NCBI GenBank assembly: GCA_023666125.1
Contig: JAMPCN010000001.1
Span: forward strand, 201,522-233,885
DNA length: 32,364 nt
From: Bacillus sp. (in: firmicutes)
GTDB taxonomy: Bacteria; Bacillota; Clostridia; Lachnospirales; Lachnospiraceae
Direction of reading: 5' to 3'
Positions 1 to 6,654 of this stretch are shown here, in pieces; positions within the stretch are counted from its first letter, which is position 1, and every line of letters begins with the position of its first letter. The position numbers and the translations under genes are program-made. A model generated the notes under the pieces. The model had not been told where the DNA came from. It worked only from the letters and a program-made list of their open reading frames with translations, and ran no database searches.

Positions 1-380
1 ACTGGGCTAAGCTCTTTAAAGCCACTACATGGGAGGAGATTAAAATGTTAGCAGCAAAAGACCCATACATTAACGAAGCGTCTAAAACCATTTTTCAGTT
101 AAGCGCCGAAGAGCAGATTCTTAAGCGCTGCCGCGACCGCGAAGAATATTGTCTGGATATACGGGCATATGAGAGAGAGATTGCGGAGAGTAAGAAGATG
201 CTTGAGGAAGATAGGAAAGTTATCGAGGAAAAAGACGAAAAACTTGCTGAAGATAAGAAGATGCTTGAAGAAAAAGACAAAAAACTTGCCGAAGATGAGA
301 AGATGCTTGCCGAAAATGAGAAAACCATCAAAGAACTTCGCGATGAAATAGAAATGCTGAAAGCAAATACAGGAAAATAG
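1..380 (+). CDS. C-terminal part of Rpn-like (PD-(D/E)XK) nuclease/transposase, 5' end outside window
   Basis: The frame that contains the ATG at 45 is open back to the window edge and reads WAKLFKATTWEEIK before that methionine, so the ATG is internal and the gene is truncated by the window. The stretch WEEIKMLAAKDPYINEA, followed by a segment beginning LSAEEQ, resembles from memory the region after the nuclease domain in Rpn-family recombination-promoting nucleases/putative transposases, which are abundant in Lachnospiraceae. The catalytic domain is not visible here. From about residue 44 counted from the ATG the protein is a highly charged coiled coil with near-perfect seven-residue periodicity (KKMLEED, RKVIEEK, DEKLAED and similar). 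The coil ends in KANTGK and a TAG stop. The family call rests on the short pre-coil segment only; the coil itself is not diagnostic. Confidence 0.6.
   Translation, partial: WAKLFKATTWEEIKMLAAKDPYINEASKTIFQLSAEEQILKRCRDREEYCLDIRAYEREIAESKKMLEEDRKVIEEKDEKLAEDKKMLEEKDKKLAEDEKMLAENEKTIKELRDEIEMLKANTGK
192..344 (+). repeat. Coding heptad repeats (21-nt periodicity) in the Rpn-like tail
   Basis: The coding strand repeats the core AGAAGATGCTTG three times (around 194, 257 and 299), with related units between them. All spacings are multiples of 21 nt, so each unit encodes one coiled-coil heptad. The similarity is at nucleotide as well as protein level, which suggests expansion by slippage or unequal recombination. 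Changes in repeat number would keep the frame and only alter coil length. Confidence 0.55.
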
Positions 381-514
381 GGCGGCGGGATAGGAGACAT
401 GCATATTTCCCGGGCGAAACACCAAGCACAATCCAGGGCGAAAATATGCAGGGATTAAAATCAGAAATTTTGGTGTTTAAGATTTGAAAAAGCGGTTTGG
501 AATCGAAAAATCTC

Positions 515-543
515 TTGACATAATATAGTGATAGAGATATGAT
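515..543 (+). promoter_or_regulatory. Sigma-A-type promoter of the oligosaccharide uptake locus
   Basis: TTGACA at 515-520 is followed after exactly 17 bp by TATGAT at 538-543, a near-consensus vegetative promoter about 58 bp upstream of the binding-protein start. An inverted repeat, ATCTCT (510-515) and AGAGAT (533-538), brackets the spacer and could be an operator half-site pair. A cre-like string lies at 555-568 (TGAAAGCAATTACA), but its central CG is missing, so CcpA control is only a weak possibility. The leader ends in a strong ribosome binding site (AAGGAGG, about 590-596). Confidence 0.75.
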
Positions 544-600
544 AAAAAATAGGATGAAAGCAATTACATCTGAAGAAAATTATTTTACAAGGAGGTTTTT

Positions 601-2241
601 ATGAAAAAGAAAATTATTTCTTTACTCATGGTTGCTGTTATGACTGCTTCCTTAGTTGGATGCGGCAACAGCGGGGGGGGCAGTTCGGACTCCACAGATA
701 ATAGTGCGGCAACCACAGACAACAGCGCAGCTTCTACAGACAACAATACGGCTGCAGCAGACACACAGACAACAGAATCGGCAGCAGATGCGGCATCTGA
801 TGTTGAGAAACCGGAAGAAATTACTATCATGGTTGATGGTACTGTTTTCACAAAAGAAAACGGACGTGACGAGTTCATGGCTAAACTGGAAGAGTTAATC
901 GGCGTTAAAATTAATGTTATTCAGCCTGACCATGACGCTTATTATGACAATGTAGGCCAGACGATTGCAAGTGGCGACTGGCCGGATGTTATCATCCTTT
1001 CCGCTACTTACTATTCAGCATATGCTTCCGAAGGCGTGCTTTGGGATATGACAGACGTATATGAGGCATCAGACCTGAAAGTAAGACAGGATGCAGCTAA
1101 CAGCACAAGCGTTATTGATGGTGTTAAACTTGACGGCAGATTATATGGTATGCCTGCAACACGTGGTAACGGTTGTGTAACATATGTTAAGAAAAAATGG
1201 ATGGATAACTGCGGTATCACAAGTGTACCGACAAACTATGATGAATATCTGGCAATGTTGGAAGCATTCACAAATGGTGATCCGGATGGCGATGGTACAG
1301 ACGGTAACACATTTGGTGTAACAGCGGCAGGTTTTGTAGGACCTGAGGCTCCGTATGTAAACTACTTACCTGAGTTCTATCAGGATGCTACACCGAGTTT
1401 CTATCAGAAAGCTGATGGCTCATGGGCAGATGGTTTCACAGAGGATTCCATGAAAGCAGCTCTTGAGAGACTTGCAGACGCTTATGCAAAGGGAGTTATC
1501 GACCCGACAACTCTTACAAATGGTACGGCAGACTGCCGTAACAAATTCTACAGTGATGACTTCGGTGCATTTACTTACTGGGCAGGTACATGGGCAACCA
1601 ACTTAAAGACGAACCTTGAGAACAATGGTCTTGACGGCGAGCTGGTAGCGCTTCCTCCGATTGCAGAAGTTGGCACATACCTTGACCGTGTTCCTGTAGT
1701 TTGGGCTATTACATCTCAGTGTGAGAATCCGGAAGGCGTATTCAAATATTTCTTTGAGACAATGCAGGATGGCGGAGAGGTTCAATTCTTATGGACATAT
1801 GGTGTAGAAGGCGTTCATTGGTCAACGGCTGCTGAAACATTATATGCAGGTGAGACAAACGATAAAGGTGAGTCTAAAGAGAAAGTATACGCTGAAGGCG
1901 AGTTCCATATGTTAGATAACTTGGAGAATCCCGGAACACAGTATACAAAAGCTCATATCGACCCGAAGTTGGCGCTTGTTACATTAGCAGATGATCCGAG
2001 TGCATTGGAAGGTGAAGCAAAAGCATCAGCAGAGTTGTTTGCGACAAGCTCCAGAGCAGCAGACTTGGTTCCGAGTACCGATGCCATGACAGAGTATAAC
2101 GGTGATTTAACAACAAAGAAGAACGAATTGATTTCTAAGGTTGCTATGGGTGAAATGACAATCGAAGATGCATATGCTGAATTTGAATCCAGCGGTGCGG
2201 CAGGTTGGTCACAGCAGATTGTTGATTCTTTGAATCAGTAA
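601..2241 (+). CDS. Lipoprotein sugar-binding protein of a CUT1 ABC importer (LplA/YtcQ type)
   Basis: This is the extracellular solute-binding component that captures oligosaccharides and delivers them to the two permeases encoded just downstream. The N-terminus has a Lys-rich start, a hydrophobic stretch and a lipobox LVGC with Cys21 as the lipidated residue. Residues 22 to about 75 are a flexible linker rich in Ser, Thr, Ala, Asn and Asp. The globular family-1 binding domain follows. A DxDxDG-type loop (NGDPDGDGTDG, residues 225-235) matches the calcium-binding loop seen in large LplA/AlgQ-like binding proteins. Its length (546 aa) fits the large binding proteins that feed pectin-derived oligosaccharides in Bacillus (LplA, YtcQ) rather than 400-residue maltose-type ones. 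The start is set by AAGGAGG 4 bp upstream. The neighbouring enzymes suggest a rhamnogalacturonan or arabinan oligosaccharide ligand; this is inferred from context. Confidence 0.9.
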   Translation: MKKKIISLLMVAVMTASLVGCGNSGGGSSDSTDNSAATTDNSAASTDNNTAAADTQTTESAADAASDVEKPEEITIMVDGTVFTKENGRDEFMAKLEELIGVKINVIQPDHDAYYDNVGQTIASGDWPDVIILSATYYSAYASEGVLWDMTDVYEASDLKVRQDAANSTSVIDGVKLDGRLYGMPATRGNGCVTYVKKKWMDNCGITSVPTNYDEYLAMLEAFTNGDPDGDGTDGNTFGVTAAGFVGPEAPYVNYLPEFYQDATPSFYQKADGSWADGFTEDSMKAALERLADAYAKGVIDPTTLTNGTADCRNKFYSDDFGAFTYWAGTWATNLKTNLENNGLDGELVALPPIAEVGTYLDRVPVVWAITSQCENPEGVFKYFFETMQDGGEVQFLWTYGVEGVHWSTAAETLYAGETNDKGESKEKVYAEGEFHMLDNLENPGTQYTKAHIDPKLALVTLADDPSALEGEAKASAELFATSSRAADLVPSTDAMTEYNGDLTTKKNELISKVAMGEMTIEDAYAEFESSGAAGWSQQIVDSLNQ

Positions 2242-2302
2242 TTTTATTTCAGTATCATAATATAAGCTAAAAATTCATATGAAATAAAAAGCAACAAATA
2301 GG

Positions 2303-2341
2303 ATTATGTGGAGCTATAGCACATTTATAGTTCCACATAAT
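2303..2341 (+). promoter_or_regulatory. Long hairpin between binding-protein and permease genes
   Basis: The arms ATTATGTGGAGCTATA (2303-2318) and TATAGTTCCACATAAT (2326-2341) form a 16-bp stem with one G-U pair and a 7-nt loop. No clear T-run follows, so it is not a canonical terminator. Hairpins at this position in sugar ABC operons (for example malE-malF) protect the upstream mRNA or reduce read-through, allowing many more binding proteins than permeases. I infer the same role here. Confidence 0.7.
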
Positions 2342-2386
2342 TCATAAAATGGGGTAATCTAGTCTTATTGGGAAGGAAGAATGGCG

Positions 2387-3349
2387 ATGAGTAAAAACCA
2401 ATCAGTTTCAACAGCATCTACGGGTACCAAGAAATCATTGGGGGCAAAAATATACAAATATAGAGGATTCTATGTAATGTTCCTTCCGGTGCTTGTTTTT
2501 GCAATTATGTTTTATTATTTACCTATGCTTGGGGTAAGATATGCTTTTACGAATTATAACGGCATAAAAGACCCGTCTTTTGTGGCGTTTGATAACTTTA
2601 AGAAGATGTTTGGTATGCCGGGTTTCTGGTCGGCATTTAAAAACACATTGGTTATTAGTGTAGTTAAATTGATTTTGACAACATTATTTGCAGTTGTTGT
2701 TTCATTATTCTTGAATGAAATTATTAATATTCACTTTAAGAAAGTTGTGCAGACGATTATTTATCTGCCGCACTTTTTGTCATGGGTTGTTACGGCTTCC
2801 TTGTTCTCCCTGATTCTGGCGCCTACCGGACAGGGACTTGTCAATACGTTTCTGGTAAAACTTGGAGTCGTAGATGCAAGCAATATGATTTATTTCCTGG
2901 GAAGTTCTAAAACATGGCGCGCTACATATTATATCATTAATCTTTGGAAAGAAACCGGTTGGCAGACCGTTATCTTTATGGCGACTTTAGCGGGTATGAA
3001 TACGGAGCTTTATGAAGCGGCTTCTATCGATGGCGCGGGACGTTGGGGCAAGATGCGTTATATTACATTCCCTGCTCTTGCAAATACGATTTTAACCGTA
3101 TTTATCTTGAATCTTGCTAAGGTTATGAATTTGTTTGAATCTGCGTTCGTTTTACAGAACGATGCGGTATTGGATGTTTCTAACGTTCTCGAAACTTACA
3201 TTTACTATCAAAGTTTTAACAGTGGTTCCATTCCGAACTACGGTTATACAACTGCGGTTGGTTTATTCAAATCTTTAGTCGGCATGGTACTTGTGCTTGT
3301 ATGTAACCAGTGGAGCAAGAAAGTACGCGACGGCCGTGGAATTGTTTAG
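2387..3349 (+). CDS. CUT1 ABC importer permease, LplB/YteP-like
   Basis: This is one of two membrane subunits that form the sugar translocation path. After a polar N-terminus it has about six hydrophobic helices (first around YVMFLPVLVFAIMFYYL). The EAA loop YEAASIDGAGRWGKM, at about residues 209-223, is the contact point for the cytoplasmic ATPase. I prefer the ATG at 2387 over the one at 2381 because the AAGGAA ribosome binding site (2373-2378) is only 2 nt from the earlier codon and 8 nt from the later one. Length (about 320 aa) is normal for LplB/YteP-type permeases. No nucleotide-binding subunit is encoded in this locus, as in Firmicutes CUT1 systems that share an MsmX-type ATPase. Confidence 0.9.
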   Translation: MSKNQSVSTASTGTKKSLGAKIYKYRGFYVMFLPVLVFAIMFYYLPMLGVRYAFTNYNGIKDPSFVAFDNFKKMFGMPGFWSAFKNTLVISVVKLILTTLFAVVVSLFLNEIINIHFKKVVQTIIYLPHFLSWVVTASLFSLILAPTGQGLVNTFLVKLGVVDASNMIYFLGSSKTWRATYYIINLWKETGWQTVIFMATLAGMNTELYEAASIDGAGRWGKMRYITFPALANTILTVFILNLAKVMNLFESAFVLQNDAVLDVSNVLETYIYYQSFNSGSIPNYGYTTAVGLFKSLVGMVLVLVCNQWSKKVRDGRGIV

Positions 3350-3363
3350 GAAGGAGCGGGAAT

Positions 3364-4203
3364 ATGAAGAAAAATAAAATATCGGTTTTTTCAGTTGTAA
3401 ACGGACTTCTATTTATTATTTTAGCTATAATTATTATTATTCCGCTGTGGAAAATCTTGGTTGACTCCTTTGATTTAAGGACAGCATATGGTATGAAATT
3501 ATGGCCGGAAAAATTCGGCTTTGATGGTTATAAACTTGTATTTTCTAACCCGACGTTGTACCGCCCGTTGTTGATTTCTTTCTTTACGACCATTGTTGGT
3601 ACGGCGATTGCGTTGACATTGTCTACACTTGGCGCTTATGTGTTGATTCAGTGGGAAATGCCGGGACGTACACTTTTTGCAAATTTGCTGCTCTTTACCA
3701 TGATTTTCAACGGTGGTATGATTCCTACTTACTTGGTATTGAGGTCGCTACATTTGACAAATACATTATGGGTTGTTATTTTATTCCCTGCGTTGAATGT
3801 ATACAATCTGGTACTGATGAGGAACTTCTTTGAAGGCATCCCCGCCAGTCTGTATGAAGCGGCGACGCTGGACGGGTGTACGCCAATGCAGACATTTATC
3901 AGAATCGTATTGCCGATGTCCAAACCGGCGCTTGCTTCTATCGGTTTGATGTATGCGGTAACCTATTGGAATGATTATACACATTACAAATTGTATATCA
4001 ACAACTCTGATTTGTATAATTTCCAGATGAAGCTGCGCGGTATGATTCAGGGTAGTGATTTGCCTACGGCGGCAGGTAACGCGACAGAGAATACGATTAA
4101 GAATGCAGCGATTATTGTCGTTATCGTTCCTTTCATGATTCTGTATCCTTTCTTACAGAAATACTTTGTAAAGGGTGTTAATATCGGCGCTGTCAAAGAA
4201 TAA
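3364..4203 (+). CDS. CUT1 ABC importer permease, LplC/YtcP-like
   Basis: This is the second membrane subunit (MalG-like position) of the oligosaccharide importer. The open frame extends to 3310, but the start is set at 3364 by AAGGAG (3351-3356) at 7-nt spacing; the upstream extension overlaps the previous permease in another frame and lacks a hydrophobic start. The protein is 279 aa with about six helices. Its EAA loop, YEAATLDGCTPMQTF, begins near residue 164 and ends with the family's typical LPMSKP. It ends in VNIGAVKE, a C-terminus typical of this permease family (KGVxxGAVKG). Only 14 bp separate it from the first permease, so the two are co-translated. Confidence 0.92.
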   Translation: MKKNKISVFSVVNGLLFIILAIIIIIPLWKILVDSFDLRTAYGMKLWPEKFGFDGYKLVFSNPTLYRPLLISFFTTIVGTAIALTLSTLGAYVLIQWEMPGRTLFANLLLFTMIFNGGMIPTYLVLRSLHLTNTLWVVILFPALNVYNLVLMRNFFEGIPASLYEAATLDGCTPMQTFIRIVLPMSKPALASIGLMYAVTYWNDYTHYKLYINNSDLYNFQMKLRGMIQGSDLPTAAGNATENTIKNAAIIVVIVPFMILYPFLQKYFVKGVNIGAVKE

Positions 4204-4283
4204 GTTGAAAATCTTCGATTTTCAACTGCAAGTTTGAGTTGACGCTGTGAGCGCCTAACTCAAACATTGCGGGTTGAGAAAAA
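4202..4283 (+). repeat. Structured intergenic element, copy 1
   Basis: Starting at the permease stop codon, GTTGAAAATC (4204-4213) and GATTTTCAAC (4217-4226) form a 10-bp hairpin with loop TTC. A second hairpin is GTTTGAGTT (4232-4240) with AACTCAAAC (4257-4265), enclosing a CGCT/AGCG inner stem. TGCAA (4227-4231) pairs with TTGCG (4267-4271) at its base. The element ends GGGTTGAGA (4271-4279). A copy with the same layout lies at 13290-13359. An alternative fold is possible, because TCAAC in the first hairpin can pair with GTTGA near the 3' end. Type (REP/REPIN-like DNA repeat or RNA regulator) is unresolved. Confidence 0.75.
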
Positions 4284-4298
4284 TATAGGAGAATATTT

Positions 4299-4988
4299 AT
4301 GCCGACAATTTTTTGGGCTGGTGATTCTACCGTACAATATAATGATATTACGACTTATCCGCAGACCGGTATCGGGCAGGTCTTGCACTTGTTTTTAAAG
4401 CCGGACGTGAAAGTTGAAAATCATGCGAAAAATGGAAGAAGTACAAAGAGCTTTATCGACGAATCCAGGATGCCTGCCATCTATGATAAAATTTCAGAAG
4501 GAGATTTTCTTTTCGTCCAGTTTGGACACAACGATGAGAAAATAGAAGATGAAACGCGGTATACGGAACCGTTTTCCGACTTCATGGTGAATCTGGAGAA
4601 ATTTGTCAACGTGGCAAGAAATAAAAAGGCATATCCGGTATTGATAACGCCTGTCGAGAGAAGAGGCAGTTTTATAGATGAAACGACGCTTGGACCGGGG
4701 GCGCACGGCGATTATGTGGAGGCAATGAAGCAGACAGCGAAAAATCTGAATGTGCCATTGATTGATTTGTATAGTATGAGCCGGGCGGAACTTTTAAGAG
4801 TCGGAGCGGAGGCGTCTAAGGACTGGTATATGCACATACCGGAGGGTAAATATCCATATCATATGGAGGGGCTTGCGGATAATACGCATTTAAAGTATGC
4901 GGGCGCGGTCGTATATGCCGGATGTATTGCCAGAGGTCTGAAAGAATTAGGCGGCGTCTATAAAGACTTATTACTGGACGAAGTATGA
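4299..4988 (+). CDS. Rhamnogalacturonan acetylesterase-like SGNH hydrolase (CE12/YesT type)
   Basis: The protein should remove acetyl groups from rhamnogalacturonan-derived oligosaccharides, releasing acetate so that glycosidases can act. SGNH/GDSL blocks are clear: GDST at 8-11 with nucleophile Ser10, NGRST around 45-49, GHND at 76-79, and DNTHL near the C-terminus giving Asp194 and His197. The order and sequence fit the rhamnogalacturonan acetylesterase group. There is no signal peptide, so the enzyme acts in the cytoplasm on imported substrate. Length (229 aa) matches YesT-like enzymes. A good ribosome binding site (AGGAG, about 4287-4291) precedes the ATG. It lies between the importer genes and two GH43 genes, and a terminator follows it. 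The exact substrate is inferred from family and context. Confidence 0.88.
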   Translation: MPTIFWAGDSTVQYNDITTYPQTGIGQVLHLFLKPDVKVENHAKNGRSTKSFIDESRMPAIYDKISEGDFLFVQFGHNDEKIEDETRYTEPFSDFMVNLEKFVNVARNKKAYPVLITPVERRGSFIDETTLGPGAHGDYVEAMKQTAKNLNVPLIDLYSMSRAELLRVGAEASKDWYMHIPEGKYPYHMEGLADNTHLKYAGAVVYAGCIARGLKELGGVYKDLLLDEV

Positions 4989-5000
4989 TAAGATAAATAA

Positions 5001-5030
5001 ATGGCTCGGGCATTGACCTGAGCCATTTTT
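5001..5030 (+). terminator. Rho-independent terminator after the esterase gene
   Basis: ATGGCTCGGG (5001-5010) pairs with CCTGAGCCAT (5017-5026), ten pairs with one G-U, a 6-nt loop, and a T-run (5026-5030). Only 25 bp separate it from the next start codon, and no promoter fits in that gap. Partial read-through or a promoter inside the esterase gene must therefore serve the downstream GH43 genes. Confidence 0.8.
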
Positions 5031-5055
5031 CATAATAGGAAGGGAGTAACACGAT

Positions 5056-6654
5056 ATGGCAAAAGAACTTTTGTGGAAACCGGATTTGGGAAACGGTACG
5101 TTTAAAAACCCGATTATATTTGCGGATTATTCCGACCCGGACGTTATCAGGGTGGGAGATACATTTTATATGACGGCGTCCAGTTTTAACTATGTGCCGG
5201 GACTGCCGATTCTGACGTCGAAAGATTTGGTAAACTGGAAACTTGTCAATTATGCTCTGGATAAAATAGATTATGAGAAATACGATATTCCCCAGCACTC
5301 CAAGGGAGTCTGGGCGCCGGCAATCCGATATCATAACAACCGTTTTTATATATATTACGGTATGCCGGACGAGGGATTTTTTATGGTATCGACGAAAGAC
5401 CCGTTAGGGAAATGGGATGAACCTGTGCTTGTCTTAGAGGGGAAAGGATTGATTGATTCCTGTCCGTTCTGGGATGACGATGGAAAAGCCTATTTGATTC
5501 ACGGCTATGCGAAAAGCCGTATCGGGTTTAAGAGTTATCTGGGCATTTTCCCGATGTCTCCTGACGGAACTAAGGCAATCGGTGAAGATCGCCTGTTATA
5601 TAATGGCGTGGAGACGCAGCCGACGATAGAGGGTCCGAAAGTATATAAGAGAAACGGCTACTATTATATTTTAGCTCCGGCGGGAGGGGTAAAGCCCGGA
5701 TGGCAGACGGCGCTGCGCTCGAAAAACATTTACGGACCTTATGAGGAAAAGATTGTATTGCATCAGGGAGACAGCGTTATTAACGGACCGCATCAGGGCG
5801 GGCTGGTCGATACCGTCAACGGCGACGAGTGGTTTATTCATTTTCAGGATAGAGGCTTGTATGGACGTATCACGCATATGCAGCCTGTCGTATGGGAAAA
5901 CGACTGGCCGGTTATGGGTATCGATGCGAAAGACGGCTGCGGCGAACCCTGTCTTGTCCACAAGAAGCCGAATACGGGCATCAGTGAAAAGCCCTGTTCG
6001 CTGGAGGCTTCTGATGATTTTGAGGGTGAAAAACTGGATTTGATGTGGCAGTGGCTTGGCAATCCGAAAGAAAACTTTTATTCTTTAACCGAAAGACCCG
6101 GGTACTTACGGCTGCGCGCTTTGAATCCATCCGAACAGGCGGAGCCGATTCTCTGGGAGAGCGCCAATGTTTTGACCCAGAAATTAGTATGCCCGTATTT
6201 TAAGGCGACTGCATGTCTGCATATGAGTTCCCTGACGGAGAAAGAGCAGGCGGGAATGGTTATGATGGGCGGACATTACGCCTATATCGCCGTGCGCATG
6301 GTAGACGGGAAAAAGACGCTTATCTACGCGGAAGCCTATGACGATAAGGAAAACGGCAAAGATGTGGTCAGAGAAAAAACGAGAGTATTGACGACGCTCG
6401 ATGACAATATGGAAAAGATATACATAACATTTGTTGTGAAAAAAGAAAGCGAAAAAGATGCGCCGTTCTTTCAGATGTATTATGCGTTAGAGGATGGAGC
6501 CGAAGTGAATGTGGCAACCAACTTTATGCCGTCAGACCATACATGGGTCGGAGCGAAGATTGGACTTTTTGCAAATGTGCTGTCGAGTCAGGAAAAAGGA
6601 GGATATGCGGATTTTGAGTACATCCATGTTACACCCCTTACAGAAAGCGATTGA
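5056..6654 (+). CDS. Glycoside hydrolase family 43 (arabinofuranosidase/xylosidase type)
   Basis: This is an inverting GH43 enzyme predicted to release terminal alpha-L-arabinofuranose or beta-xylose from imported oligosaccharides. The five-blade propeller triad is visible: base Asp27 in YSDPDVIRVGD, pKa-modulating Asp134 in LIDSCPFWDDDG, and general acid Glu192 in TIEGPK. Residues about 330-530 form a second beta-sandwich domain of the kind found C-terminal in large GH43 xylosidases/arabinofuranosidases. The overall shape suggests a GH43 subfamily 12-like enzyme, but substrate cannot be fixed from sequence. There is no signal peptide, so it is cytoplasmic. GGGAG at about 5042-5046 supports the ATG. 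Its 3' end overlaps the next GH43 gene by 50 bp. Confidence 0.9.
   Translation: MAKELLWKPDLGNGTFKNPIIFADYSDPDVIRVGDTFYMTASSFNYVPGLPILTSKDLVNWKLVNYALDKIDYEKYDIPQHSKGVWAPAIRYHNNRFYIYYGMPDEGFFMVSTKDPLGKWDEPVLVLEGKGLIDSCPFWDDDGKAYLIHGYAKSRIGFKSYLGIFPMSPDGTKAIGEDRLLYNGVETQPTIEGPKVYKRNGYYYILAPAGGVKPGWQTALRSKNIYGPYEEKIVLHQGDSVINGPHQGGLVDTVNGDEWFIHFQDRGLYGRITHMQPVVWENDWPVMGIDAKDGCGEPCLVHKKPNTGISEKPCSLEASDDFEGEKLDLMWQWLGNPKENFYSLTERPGYLRLRALNPSEQAEPILWESANVLTQKLVCPYFKATACLHMSSLTEKEQAGMVMMGGHYAYIAVRMVDGKKTLIYAEAYDDKENGKDVVREKTRVLTTLDDNMEKIYITFVVKKESEKDAPFFQMYYALEDGAEVNVATNFMPSDHTWVGAKIGLFANVLSSQEKGGYADFEYIHVTPLTESD

Noticed and set aside
192-344. Regular DNA repeats resembling a short tandem array or CRISPR
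   Set aside because: Units are contiguous 21-nt coding heptads with no unique spacers; the same holds for 20770-20960 and 21430-21690.
555-568. cre (CcpA) site downstream of the first promoter
   Set aside because: The match TGAAAGCAATTACA lacks the central CG that is most conserved in cre sites; kept only as a remark on the promoter.
4274-4302. Promoter formed by TTGAGA near the end of the repeat element
   Set aside because: No -10-like hexamer occurs at 16-18 bp spacing before the esterase start codon.
4816-5334. Open frame of 172 codons on the minus strand
   Set aside because: It spans the esterase end, the terminator and the GH43 start antisense, and the product has no recognisable domain.
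6509-6604. N-terminal extension of the ankyrin-GH43 protein starting at 6509
   Set aside because: This part lies within the upstream GH43 gene in another frame, is rich in Arg/Cys/Trp and has no ribosome binding site; translation from 6605 or 6626 fits better.
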